NCBI GenBank assembly: GCA_030560485.1
Contig: JAKTTS010000091.1
Location: 1 to 38,717, forward strand
Direction of reading: 5' to 3'
DNA: 38,717 bases
From: Ascoidea tarda (nom. inval.)
Taxonomy: Eukaryota > Ascomycota > Saccharomycetes > Ascoideales > Ascoideaceae
Part shown: positions 1 through 10,708 of the stretch, in pieces
How the letters are laid out: each line of letters opens with the position of its first letter
Numbering within the stretch: position 1 is the stretch's first letter
Notes under the pieces: model-generated
The model's input: the letters and a program-made list of their open reading frames with translations, nothing else
Told to the model about the DNA's origin: nothing
The model's database searches: none
Made by a program: the position numbers and the translations under genes

Positions 1-225
1 AGATCAAATTTTATTTTTATTGCAGACAGGGCAAAAAAAAAACACTGTTGTGACTACATCTATCAGAGAACTAAATTTTATTTTTAAACTTTTTATTGAC
101 ATTGGTGTTAAAATAATCAAACCAGTCATAAACTGTGATAATCACTCTGCTGTTAAATTGGCTAAACACGTAACTATACCAAAGACACAAAACACGTATC
201 CATTTAGTATCATTTGATACGTAAC
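1..225 (+). mobile_element. Ty1/copia RNase H fossil scrap
   Basis: This is a remnant of the 3' end of a copia-type pol gene on the plus strand, cut by the left edge of the window. The frame at 20-217 holds CDNHSAVKLAKH, the familiar copia RNase H motif (family form CDNQSAIxLAKNP), and just after it lie traces of the conserved tail that ends copia RNase H. It is broken and old. It is opposite in orientation to the two elements that follow and ends about where the first LTR-like repeat begins, so it may have been split from the rest of its element by insertion or rearrangement. Confidence 0.75.
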
Positions 226-234
226 AATATCTGT

Positions 235-480
235 GTGTTGAAAAATATTCATAGTGAATAGAGTAATTAGCAAATAATGTGTGACATTAAAATGGAAGAT
301 AATAAATTTTAAAAAGGGAGAAATTATAAACTAGAAATTAGGATAAAAAAACCAAAAAATATACGTCGTAGATTCCAAAAAAAACGTGTTCTCTCATCAC
401 AAAAACTACGCACGTACAATGGTGCGTGTCAACGAGCGTATAATAAATTAAGTTTCAAGACTATCATGTAAACGTTGACC
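235..480 (-). repeat. LTR-like repeat copy 1
   Basis: An approximately 245-bp stretch that resembles 2461-2706 and, more weakly, 7010-7235. Shared landmarks in order are a leading 'agtaattagcaaat' type segment, 'tacgtcgtagatt', a GC-richer patch with 'gtgcgtgtca' near 422, and a closing 'gttgac' near 473. Orientation is assigned from the minus-strand pol remnant next to it. The boundaries are approximate because the copies are strongly diverged. Confidence 0.55.
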
Positions 481-2455
481 AAAAAAATCATTCAGCATAA
501 TACACCAAAACCCCACCACAACCGCGAGAGTTACGGATAATCTTCAAAGATTCTCGCCATAGAGCGAAAAAACTCACACTAACGGCAAGACTTTGTGAAG
601 AATAATAACGATAAATAAATCAATAAAATCAAAAAAATAAAAAACAAAACAAATTGTGGAAGACAAAATATTTGTCAAAATACTATATGACAAAATACAT
701 AAAATAACAATTTCTGCTTCATGTATTATTTACATATATGACAGTTTGAACAATTTTGTGATTTTAAAAATAAATAAAGACTTTGTCAACATGGCAGCGA
801 AAGTGACAGGACTATCAACTTATGCCAATTTAAACCCATCATCATCATGTTATTTAATAAAGTCGTACAAAACTAAAATATGTTAAAAATTTCTATGACT
901 TGTAAAATGCCTTGCTAAACAAGCAGCAAAATGGCCGTAAGAATAAATAATTGGGCTAAACGTCAAAACAATAATATCATGTAACACCGGGTTAATGAAA
1001 AGCACTTTTTTAGCAGCTTCAGTAATAACAATGTATTTTGCTTTACAACTAATAAATCAAACAAAAATTTTGGTTTTGAAATTCCATGTAACAGGCAAAT
1101 TATTGATAAAAAACATATAACTTCCAGGTTATTTTTTGTCAGCAAAGTCACCGGCTTAATCACTGTCGCTAAAACCAACAAAATAAACAAAAACAGGTTT
1201 TTGATAAAATATTGTTATGTCATTGGTTTTTAAATCACTAAGCACTTTTTTATCAGAACTTAAATGGCACTCAACAGACTCTTAAAATAGCGACTCAACA
1301 ATCGAACAGCAAATCTATTATCATACGGTGAATAAATGCTAGCAAATAAAAGCATATTAATAGTTGATTAATAAAAATTTTCACCGTCATCAAATTGTTA
1401 TTTGAGTTCCGCAAGAACACGCAGTTTATAAAATATAACCAGCATAAATATAGTGTCTCCTTGAAAATCATTGATTTTGAAGTTGAGCATCATTTGGCTA
1501 AAATAATTGTTCATCAAAAACGTAATTCCATTGTTAATTTGGACAATATCAGGTCCAAGGAACTTGTCCAAAATTAATCGTAACTTTTTTATCTTAAATT
1601 AGAAACTTGAAGACAGCTTGACAATAATTGTTATATTGCCACAAAAACTATCAATGATGAGATGATCCACATAAAACCCCAAAAACAATACGCCTTTTTT
1701 AGAGCAGAGATAAAGCATTTTTGGTTTTGTCATAGCTATTTTAAACCCAATGTATAGTAAATCATTAACCATTTTGTTGTATCAGCAAATAGCGCATTGA
1801 TAATATTTTTTAATTGATTTATGCATTATTAAACCTTAAATGAATCAGGAGCATCTGCAAAATGTAGTGGTCGCTTTATGTAAACTTTTTTGACAATGAC
1901 ACCATGAAAAAATGCTGTACTGCCATCCATTTGATGCACAGTGTAATTTTTTGAAACAGAAATGACAAGAAGCTTTGTAACAGATTCATTTCAAATAACT
2001 GAACAAAATGTTTTTCAATAAAAAATACTTTTAATCTGACTATCCCTTTTGCAAATAATCTTTCATTTTAAAATTTTCTAATATGACAATTTTTTATGGT
2101 GAAAAATCGCCGACAACCAAAAGCTTTTTATCCTGAAGGAATAATCTTCCAGCACAATGACGTCGGGTTTTTCAAAAGCGGTTATTTTTTGCAACAGACA
2201 GCTCTCCAATTTAAGTCGGCAATATTATATTTTTCATTAAAGGCAGCAGTAAGCTCTGTCCACAAGCAAAACATAACCAACCGAAGTTTGATTGTTTTTT
2301 TGTGCTTCATTAGAATACCGATTGGCAATGTTTTCAAAGCTGTCATTTTCATCGTGGACACTTTCATTGTTGATTTTTTTTAATAAAAATTAATCAATTT
2401 TGTTGATTTAATCACTGAGAAAAAAAACATTTTAGACATCATTCTGAGATGCACT
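235..2455 (-). mobile_element. Ty1/copia fossil A, 3' half (minus strand)
   Basis: A decayed minus-strand element holding only its 3' part: an LTR-like repeat at the left, then RNase H and part of the reverse transcriptase. It is recognised mainly by co-linear similarity to 2461-4680 of the next element. For example, 657-780 matches 2881-3005, 1480-1570 matches 3698-3790 and 1900-2450 matches 4120-4670, at an offset of about 2.2 kb. The similarity stops near 2455, exactly where the LTR of element B begins, so the rest of A is missing. It is heavily broken, with many interruptions, and old: the two copies differ at a large fraction of positions. Confidence 0.65.
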
Positions 2456-2460
2456 ATTCG

Positions 2461-2706
2461 TTGGAGATTGTTTATAGAGAATGCAGTAATTAACAAATGA
2501 TATATTAATAGTAACGTTGTATTGAATACCTTCATGAACAAAAAAAAATATAAACTAAAAAACTGGACTGGGACTCGACAAATATTTACGTCGTAGATTA
2601 CAAGACAATGAGTCCGCTCACAACAGAAATCACGCACGTGGAATAGTGCTTGTCATCGTGCGTGATAATAATACATGCTCCAACATTTTCCACTAATGTT
2701 GACTGT
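2461..2706 (-). repeat. LTR-like repeat copy 2 (left LTR of fossil B)
   Basis: The left LTR of element B. It shares the block 'tacgtcgtagatta', 'gtgcgtgataata' and a closing 'gttgac' with copies 1 and 3. It abuts the end of fossil A directly. Similarity between copies 1 and 2 continues to the right of this block into the RNase H tail, so the inner boundary may lie somewhat further right. Confidence 0.55.
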
Positions 2707-5700
2707 ATGCATAATTTGGCAAAATATACCCGACCCGCTATTCAGGCGCAAAAGTCACACGTATTTGTGTAAATTGTCGGCCTTGACAAAAAAAAACACA
2801 TTAATTGCAAATTCATAGGAAAAATAAAACCGATATATAACTCAATAAATTGGAAATTAAAAAAAACAATAAAGATAAAGGAAAAGAAAATATTGGTCAA
2901 AATATTGTATGACAAAAAAAATGAAGTAACAATTTTTGCCTCATGTGTTATTTACATATGAAAAAAATTGGTCAATTTAGTGAGAGTAAAAGTAAGTAAG
3001 AATTTTGTCAACATGTCAGCTAAGTTGACAACAGTATCAACTCATGCCAATTCAACAGCATCAGCAACATGTCCTCTAATAATGTGATACCGGATTAATA
3101 TGTGTTTGAAGTTCCAATGATTTGTAAAATGTTTTATTGAAATAAAAGCAAAGTTATTGTCAAAAAAAGATGATTGGCCAAAATGTCAAAACACAAAAAT
3201 CATAACTCACAAGATTAATGGAAAACACTTATTTAGTGGCTTCAGTGAAAGAAATGTTTGCTGTTTCAAAATTCAGTAATGAAAACGACATTTGTTTATT
3301 AGAGCTCGATGTAACTAGCAAATCGTTAATACGAAACAAATAGCCGTCAGACAAATTTCTGTCAGCAAAATCACCAGGTCAATCACTTTCGTTGAAATCA
3401 ACAGAAACCCGACTAGCAGTTTGCTGATGAAATATAAACATGTCATTAGGTTTTAAATACTTAAGCAATAACTTGAAAACCCTTTAATCGAACTCAACAT
3501 GTTTTTGAAAATATCGACTCAACAATTTAACAGCAAATCTAATATCGTAGAGTAAAAGGTTGCTAGAAAAAAATTTAATACAATAAAGTGATGAAGGAGT
3601 GCTTTGTTTTCAGATAGGGTATAAAATTTGCAAAAACCAAAACTTTAAAAAAATTAACCATTATTAAAGTTTAGTAACCATAAGATTCTTTTATTTTTTG
3701 GTTGAATATTATTTGGCTAACATAATGGTTAATCAAAAAAAAAATTCCTCGGTTAAACTGGACAATATCATATTTAAGAAACTTACACAAAATTGGTTTA
3801 AAATGTTTGATATTAGGTTGAAATCCAAAAACCAGTTTGACGGTAATGGTTTTTCTGTCACAAGAACCGCTAATGATGAAATAATTGACATAAAACCCCA
3901 AAAACCATTCACTTTCTTTAAAGCTGAACTAAAACAAACCATATTTTTGGATATCTATTTTAAACCAGATAAGTGATAAAGAATAAAAAATTTTGGTTTC
4001 CCAGAAAAAAATAGCATTCATATAATCCATGAATTGATTTATGCGATTTCTAAACTATTATCAAATCAGCAGCATCAGCAAATGTGATTGCTGTTTCATA
4101 TACATTTTGTTGTTAATATCACCCTATAAAAATGCAATACTGCCATTTATTTGATGCAGAATGTACGTTTTTAAAGCAGCAACAGCAAGAGACATTGTGA
4201 GAATGTCATCTTTGATACCTGCACTGAATGTTTCTCGATTGTCATTATCCTCAATTCGATTTATTTTTTGAACATTTCAATAAGTTTTGTCAAATTGACT
4301 AATAACACTATTTTTCTTACTGAAAAGCCAGCGGCAGCCAACTGTTCTTTGTCTTAAAAAAAAAGTTGCCCTTAGATAAATGTCATAAGTTTTATTTGCA
4401 GCCGATTTCTTGATACAGGCAGTTCTGCAATATGTATCACCAATATTTTGGGTTTCAGTAGTAGCAGCAGTAATTGCAATCAACAATCAAAACATAACCG
4501 ACCAATATTTGATTGTTTCTTGTTACTCATTGATATTTCATTTGGAAATGTTGTCAAAAAAATCATTATTATCCTAAACTTTTGTATTGTTGCCTGTTTT
4601 TAATATCAATCAAACAATTTTTTTCATTTCATCAGTAAAAAACCCCCCGTTTTGGTCATGATTCAGAGATGAACTGTTTTAAATAGATTTTTCAGATTTT
4701 TCTGCTTCATCAAAATTGGGTGTTTCATTTGGATAAAAAATAATAATTCCATTAACATTGATTGCATCTTTAACATGGCTGTCTGAACAAATATTAATAA
4801 ATAAGTTTTCAGTAGTAACATCAATTTCATTAATAAAAATAATTACTATCTTAATTTCAAACGCAATCAATTTCCCTTTTTTTTCCACTCTCTTCATTTC
4901 ATATTTTATTACATAACAAAAATTATTTCAACAGCAAAAGCACTGATAACACTAGCAGATCTGAAAAGTTTTTTTAAATAAAAACTTTGTTTCATCAAAA
5001 TGACATTCAAAAATTTTCACAGGTGTATCATTGTTGCAGTTGTAAACTGTAAATATCTTTTGGTTTTTATCGTGACCAACAAAACAACACATAACAACAG
5101 TATCAGTTAATATGCCTAAACGCAAAGCAAGTGAAATTAGTGAATAAGTATCACATTCAAATACTTTAAGATGTTTGACACCAATTGAATTTCCAACAAG
5201 AATTTTTTATGGTGTATCGACTGACAATGGTTATGTTCTACAAATCAAATTGAACAAAAAAAAAGCAGATTTAGCAGGTTCATTCCATATATCATTTGGA
5301 TCATTACCAGTTACCAAAAAAACACCTTTTTCTCAAATGATGGATATTTGTCAGCGTTTACCAAAACTATGTTGATGAGACTCATATGAAACCAAAAATT
5401 GATGCTTCATAATATTATTAACAAAAATCTCATTAAAGACGTAGATAGCATGATCAATATTTGATTCACCATGAATACTAATTTCCCCAATAAAATTGAA
5501 TAGTGCTTGAATTGACATGTGAGCTTTCTATCAGCCAAAGACCGGTCAACCAAAAACGTCACTAAAACATAACGAAAATAATCATTAACAGCAGTAAAAT
5601 AATATTTATTTTCATCAACAGCAATCGAAATCAAAAACCGAACAAGATCAGCATAAAACCTTTGTAATAATTGATTGGAACGTCTACGCAAAATTTGAAT

Positions 5701-6960
5701 TTTAATTTTTGCTGATTTGGTTTTATGTCAGGCGTCAAGGCTTGGTAAATTATCAATTACGAGATCATAAAGTACACTTGTTTTGAATTTGCTTCGTTTA
5801 CTAGGATGACCAGGCCAATCAATAAAACGTACAACAGCAGTGATGATTATTTCACTTTAAAAACAACGCTCATAAACACAATTAATAATTTTTTGACTAA
5901 TCAACATGATACCAACAAAAATTTTATAATCAACAAATTAAAATTTATCACCGTTATTGGTAGCCGCAAAAACGGAAATAAAACTGTATCACTTGAAGTA
6001 GATTACACATTTTGTTGCTTTAAAGCATTTTGACAGAAGACAATATTAATTGCCTAAACATCAGTTATCGATTTTCAAGTCCGGAAATTTGGCCAAGCAC
6101 TGCTTTACAGCAGAGAAATCAGTGATCGTTTATAGAGATATGTTAAAAAACAGCAGAATGAAATTAAATCTTTATACAATAAAACACCAGTGATTCATTG
6201 GCATTCAAATCCATGTCAACGAGCCATTGATAGATAGACCAATAAACCTTATTTTGATCACAGGTATAGATGCCATACACTTAAAAACCAAATGACCTCT
6301 TTTACGACATTTCTAGCATGTCGGAATATACATTTTTTTTTCTATCAGTTTGCTGCCACAATCAGCGGCCAAACCACTGCAACCAGAAACAATCATTGAA
6401 GTCAATAATTTTCCAGCACTACAAAAATCATTACCAGATGATTGGCTAACACCTTCGCATCAGACAATGTAATTTTGCTTGAATGAGCAAATTCTTTCAA
6501 AATTTTTTTTTTATAATTGGAATAAATAATTAGAACGGCGTAAAATTTAAAACCAGTCCGATTATTTGTATACGATTGAAAACCATTCCTAAAAAACTCG
6601 TTGAGAAACTTGTTGTAACCATTTCTGAGCTAAATAAAGCTTTACCATTGATCAGTAAATAAAAAGCTTAACAAAAAAATTATGTTTTTCAAAATCAATA
6701 TTACCATAAAATTTTTCAAGTTGTACCATTATTTCACGATCATAACAGCCGTTGTAAAAAATTTGTTTAAACTACTTACAGACCAATTTTTTAAAAACCA
6801 ACGTCCGTCAAATAAAATTAAACGCAATATAAGCTTTTTAGTTTTCACTATAATAACAAAAAAGAATGTTTGATATAATGAATTTTTGACATGAATCACT
6901 ATACTGAGCAGCTTTATGATGAAAGGCCAAACCAGCGCATACTAAAATTGGCGGCTTTGC

Positions 6961-6994
6961 GCGACTGTTCAAATTCATGCCACCGAACAGTCGC
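6961..6994. other. Perfect 10-bp inverted repeat beside the fossil's 5' LTR
   Basis: The arms gcgactgttc (6961-6970) and gaacagtcgc (6985-6994) are perfect complements around a 14-nt spacer, lying just inside the right (5') LTR of fossil B. In a copia leader this is the region between primer-binding site and Gag start. Perfect retention of a hairpin in such a decayed element is notable but may be chance. I could not recognise a primer-binding site. Confidence 0.5.
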
Positions 6995-7009
6995 AATATG
7001 GTTAATAAC

Positions 7010-7235
7010 TAGCTAATAATTGTTCATAATAAGTACAGCATTTAGCAAATAATAAAATGATAATACAGTCGTAGTTAATAAGTTTGAAAAAAAATAAAAG
7101 TATGAAATAATAATTTGAAAAAAAAAGTTTCAATTATAACTTTTGTAGTTTACAAGACAAGATGGTTTTTGACAACAGAGGCCACGCCCGAGCAGAAGTG
7201 CGTGTTGAAGTGTATGATAAAAGTTGACGTTTAAA
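7010..7235 (-). repeat. LTR-like repeat copy 3 (right LTR of fossil B)
   Basis: It contains 'cagcatttagcaaataat', 'gtagtttacaagacaa', 'tgacaacagaggccacgc', 'agtgcgtgttgaagtg' and 'agttgacgttt' in the same order as copies 1 and 2. As the element is on the minus strand this is its 5' LTR. Strongly diverged from copy 2, implying great age. Confidence 0.55.
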
Positions 7236-8630
7236 AATTTTCAGACTAATCTAATAATTGGAAATTGCATATATGAGTCTGTAGCTTTAAAAAAATTTTT
7301 TTTTGCAGCGACAAAAAAATAGTCAATGATTAATTTTACATCACATTTGGAAACCAAGTCAAAGCATAAAATAATAATTGTCAACTTTAGAAAATGAAAA
7401 AAATATTTAAGGTTTTATCTAAATGATTCTATCATTGATGGTTTTTAAAAATATATTAGTACTACTGTAAAATTGGTTTTGAATTTCTAATTTATAATGA
7501 ATAATTTAAAACTAACTTAGGGCAAATACTTTAAAAATCATATTGACACTACTAGAAAAAAATTTTTGTTTTGATGAAAATCTGTGTTATATAAATATCT
7601 TTTAACTTCAAAATGATTGAGTCGAAAAAATACAAAATATCATTAATAAATAAATTTCAAAAACTGTTGGGAAATTCAATTTCTGAATTGATATTAAAAT
7701 ATAAATAACTTCTCAATTTGATTTTTATTTGTATAATTATGTTTTCCAAAAATTGGTTACGACAAAATGTTGCATCTGTTGTTGAATTAATTAAGTTTTA
7801 TGGTCACAATCCATTTTAATGATATTTAAGCTCAGCTATGATAGGGCTTAAATATTTAAAAAAAAAGCATTTTTTTCTTTTTTTTCAAAACCAAGCTAAT
7901 TCCAACTCGATTGATTTAATCGGCAATAATTGAGCTAATCTGTTTTTTGACAAAAGATCGTTTGGCGCTTATATAGGTTTTATCAACGATTTGACTAGAA
8001 AATGGAGCATCGATATCAAAATATTGATCTAAATAATAATTTGGTTCCCAGAATTCGTAGTTTAACTTAATTTACAAAGCCCCTGAATTTTGTAATTTTG
8101 GCGTTACATCATATGAATGATGTGACAATAGTGACAATTATTTATTGAAAAAATAAATCAGTTTTTAGTTTTGCAAAGTATTGCTTAATTTATTAACATT
8201 CTAGACAGAATTTAATTGTGTACTTATTCATTCACAACAATTTTTGTGATGTTGTTAAGTTGTCAAAAATTAAAACTGGTGACAATATTTCTGACGTAGT
8301 AACAGCATCTCCATTAGTTTTTATGTTCACAAAGTTGTTCAAATTTATGTTATCTATGCATAATACATAATGAAAAATTAATTATTTCAATTGTTTTGTT
8401 ATAAAGTGTTTTGACATAATTCCAGCTTGCAGATTTTTTTTATATTCCATTTTTTTTAAATTTTTCCGATTCAATAATAATTACCATTCTTTTTAAGCCT
8501 TTGCATATAGTTTGTTGAAATTTTGTCTAGGCCAAAAATATCCAGAATGAAATTTGGATTTTTGTGCCTGAGACGGTTTTGATTTATATATTGCTAAATG
8601 AAGCATACGGTCAACTATTACAGGTGAGTG
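7236..8630. other. AT-rich gap with no recognisable content
   Basis: About 1.4 kb that is very AT-rich, with homopolymer A and T runs and stops in all frames. I recognise no gene, RNA gene or mobile-element protein here. It sits between fossil B and the LTR scrap cluster and could be element remnant decayed beyond recognition. Confidence 0.5.
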
Positions 8631-8634
8631 TTAA

Positions 8635-8738
8635 AATTTAAACTATTATCACCCATTTTGACAAAGACTACTGCGCTCGCGTGGTTTTCTTATGGATAGA
8701 ACACGTTGTTTTGTAGTCTACAACGTATATAATTTGCG
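8635..8738 (+). repeat. LTR scrap, left arm of an inverted pair
   Basis: The reverse complement of this stretch closely matches 8915-9035. Both arms contain 'ccacgcgagcgcagtag' exactly, flanked by related 'tacgt(c/t)gt(c/a)ga(t/c)tac' and 'gataatagtt' segments. It is also related to LTR copies 1-3, but lies in the opposite orientation. Confidence 0.7.
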
Positions 8739-8805
8739 CATCCCGCTTCAATTTTTTAGTTTATATTTTTATTTTTATTCTTACGTATTAATTATTATTT
8801 TATTG

Positions 8806-8899
8806 TAAGTACATTATTTGTTAATTATTGTACTCATTTTAAACAATCTCCAACAGGTACGATCAGTATATTACTTGTTAATTACTGTATCCACTAGGA
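8806..8899. repeat. Imperfect tandem duplication inside the inverted pair
   Basis: Two adjacent copies of a roughly 53-bp unit: 'gtacattatttgttaatta' (from 8810) recurs as 'gtatattacttgttaatta' (from 8866), each followed by 'ctgta/ttgta', a 'ctca/tcca' patch and a '...aa.caat' end. This forms most of the spacer between the two LTR-scrap arms. Confidence 0.55.
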
Positions 8900-8914
8900 T
8901 CAATTTTCAAAATA

Positions 8915-9035
8915 ACTCAAAATATATACGTCGTCGATTACAAGACAACCTGTTTTGTCGGCATGGAGACCACGCGAGCGCAGTAGTTTTCGTCAAAGTG
9001 GATGATAATAGTTCACGTTTCAACATACGCGACCA
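8915..9035 (-). repeat. LTR scrap, right arm of an inverted pair
   Basis: It matches LTR copies 1-3 in the same orientation ('tatacgtcgtcgattacaag', 'gtggatgataatagtt', 'cacgtttcaacat') and is the inverted partner of 8635-8738. The arms are about 100 bp, separated by about 180 bp, and more alike than the other LTR copies are to each other. Confidence 0.7.
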
Positions 9036-9089
9036 TCATCGAATCAATATTAATCATCCGGTGTAATTATTAACCATCTGCAACAGCGC

Positions 9090-9215
9090 ACAATATATAC
9101 AATGTAGATTACCAGTGAACGTGTTTTTATGCATGACATGACAATTACATTCAAAATCTGTGTCAATGTGCGTGTCAGTAAGTCACGTTTGAGCATTGTT
9201 GCCTTGTACTTTTCA
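9090..9215 (-). repeat. LTR scrap
   Basis: A further diverged copy of the LTR core: 'atatacaatgtagattac', 'aacgtgttt', 'caatgtgcgtgtcagtaa', 'gtcacgtttgagcattg'. It lies in the same orientation as 8915-9035 and directly after it. Confidence 0.55.
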
Positions 9216-9371
9216 TTGTATATACTCATCATTTCTCGTTCTTACTCTTTAGTTTTTATTTTTTTTTTAATACAATCTATTAATTATTACTCTACTATCG
9301 TTTATTCAATCTCTATTATTGTTATCAATTGTGAACTACCTCCACCAATGGATGGAGCCGCTGAATGTATT

Positions 9372-9480
9372 CGATGCAAAATACAAGGTAACGTGTTCCC
9401 AAACACCATCTGACCGTCACACATAATGTGAGTGCTAGAATGGGTCTGATTAAGTCACGTTCCGACATTGAACTGTAGAA
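9372..9480 (-). repeat. LTR scrap, most decayed
   Basis: Weak similarity to the preceding scrap: 'aacgtgttccc' against 'aacgtgttttt', and 'taagtcacgttccgacattg' against 'taagtcacgtttgagcattg'. The remaining space up to the SPP1 start at 9646 holds no other feature that I can see. Confidence 0.4.
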
Positions 9481-9645
9481 ACAACTTTGTCTATACAAGA
9501 ACTATTTTAAAGATAATAGATTGTATAACCACCTGACGGCATGTTTTTGATCGTGTCTTGAAATAAATGGGGGTAAACAATATAAACCATAAAACAAGTT
9601 CTTAGCTGACCAACATTATTTTTCAGAAGTACCGTTTTATAAAAG

Positions 9646-10671
9646 ATGAGTATTGATATTGTTTATCTCAACCATCCCCTACCGTTAGTATATCCCAAGC
9701 CATTTCATTTAAGTCATCCAAGAGGAACTGAAGATCTTTTTTGTTTGTGTTCCAAGCCTGATAATGGGGATATAATGATTAGTTGTGACACTTGTTTTGC
9801 ATGGTATCACTTTAACTGCTTGAATATTAATTCCACTTTGAAAAGCTTAATTTTCAAATTTAACTGTCCTTATTGTGTCTTAGAGGATCCTCTGAAAGAC
9901 CCATTAATTTTTTATAAAAAGTGTTTATTTGAAAAGTGTTTCAATCCAATTACTAAAAACTCAAAATTTTGCTCTTTCAAACATGGCCAAGCATATTTTC
10001 AGTTGCTTCTAGAAATTTTTCTTTCCACTCATCAATTAGCTTATTTGGAAGAAAATAGATTTACGAAATATTTTGAAGATTTATATTTAACAAACGAAAC
10101 ACCAGTGACAATTGACATTGATTCTAAAGATATAAAAGCTATAATAAACAATAATAAATTGTTGGAGTTGAAACTCAAAAATTTTATGTTCTCAAAGTAT
10201 CACACTTTCTGTTGCAGCAGCAAACCATCCCTGGTAAAATTCAAGTTTAATCCAGATGTTGAAAAAAATAACAAATTTTGGAAAAACGAAATCCTTTTGA
10301 ACATTCAAGAAATTAATTTTTATGAACTAAAGCTTGAACTTTATAAAGTCCTTGTAGATAAAGCTTCTTCCATTTCCAAATCTTACAAAATATGTGGTTA
10401 CAACTCAATACTTTCAACATTGACCTTCCCAGGACTTGCTAAAATAATTGTGGAGAACAAATATTCTTTATTTTCGAATTTCAAGGACGATGATATTTTC
10501 TCAGGATCGATAAATTCCAATTCCCCTTTTTTCAATAACATATGCGAGAAAGAGAAGAGAAAGTGTCGGAAACACGCCTTTTGGAACAGGCTTTTTCGAG
10601 AAGAGATTGAAACAAGAATGGATGATCTTGTTGAAAGAAATTCTGAAATTAAACTTTATTTAACCAATTAA
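9646..10671 (+). CDS. SPP1: Spp1-like PHD-finger subunit of COMPASS
   Basis: A 341-aa protein, close to the 353 aa of S. cerevisiae Spp1. The PHD finger spans residues 33-77 with a complete Cys4-His-Cys3 ligand set (C33, C35, C47, C50, H55, C58, C74, C77). It is followed at once by the Cfp1/Spp1-type second zinc motif (C93, C98, C109, H113) with the signature SKFCSFKHGQAYF. In the family the PHD finger reads methylated histone H3 lysine 4 and the protein joins the Set1 (COMPASS) H3K4 methyltransferase; in meiosis Spp1 also links chromatin loops to the recombination machinery. The tail ends in a basic helix-rich segment (residues 300-325). It is convergent with the next gene, with only 37 bp between stops. 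The PHD-plus-CX4C arrangement makes the call firm, although the C-terminal half is divergent. Confidence 0.88.
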   Translation: MSIDIVYLNHPLPLVYPKPFHLSHPRGTEDLFCLCSKPDNGDIMISCDTCFAWYHFNCLNINSTLKSLIFKFNCPYCVLEDPLKDPLIFYKKCLFEKCFNPITKNSKFCSFKHGQAYFQLLLEIFLSTHQLAYLEENRFTKYFEDLYLTNETPVTIDIDSKDIKAIINNNKLLELKLKNFMFSKYHTFCCSSKPSLVKFKFNPDVEKNNKFWKNEILLNIQEINFYELKLELYKVLVDKASSISKSYKICGYNSILSTLTFPGLAKIIVENKYSLFSNFKDDDIFSGSINSNSPFFNNICEKEKRKCRKHAFWNRLFREEIETRMDDLVERNSEIKLYLTN

Positions 10672-10708
10672 ACTTCATAATAAAGCCAAATAAATATTAT
10701 AATTTTGC

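Larger units (their letters stand above)
2461..7232 (-). mobile_element. Ty1/copia fossil B, near full length (minus strand)
   Basis: A minus-strand copia-type element of about 4.8 kb, the usual size for the family, with LTR-like repeats at both ends (about 2461-2706 and 7010-7232). Reading from right to left, the parts are: a Gag region with a CX2CX4HX4C zinc knuckle near 6296-6340; an integrase core at 5407-5691 with the typical NKYYFTAVNDYFRYVLV stretch; a linker near 4679-4897; reverse transcriptase about 3450-4560; and RNase H about 3130-3450, where ADRNLSDGYLFR matches the copia DRRSTSGYLF motif. The order Gag-IN-RT-RH is diagnostic of Ty1/copia rather than gypsy. It is broken throughout, with dozens of interruptions, and ancient judging by LTR divergence. 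Confidence 0.8.

Noticed and set aside
656-6873. Many 60-95-codon open frames on both strands
   Set aside because: They are chance or leftover frames inside the decayed Ty1/copia elements, and none is a complete gene. They were used only as evidence for the fossil parts.
9129-9413. 94-codon open frame upstream of SPP1
   Set aside because: It runs through two LTR scraps, is hydrophobic low complexity, and resembles no protein I know.
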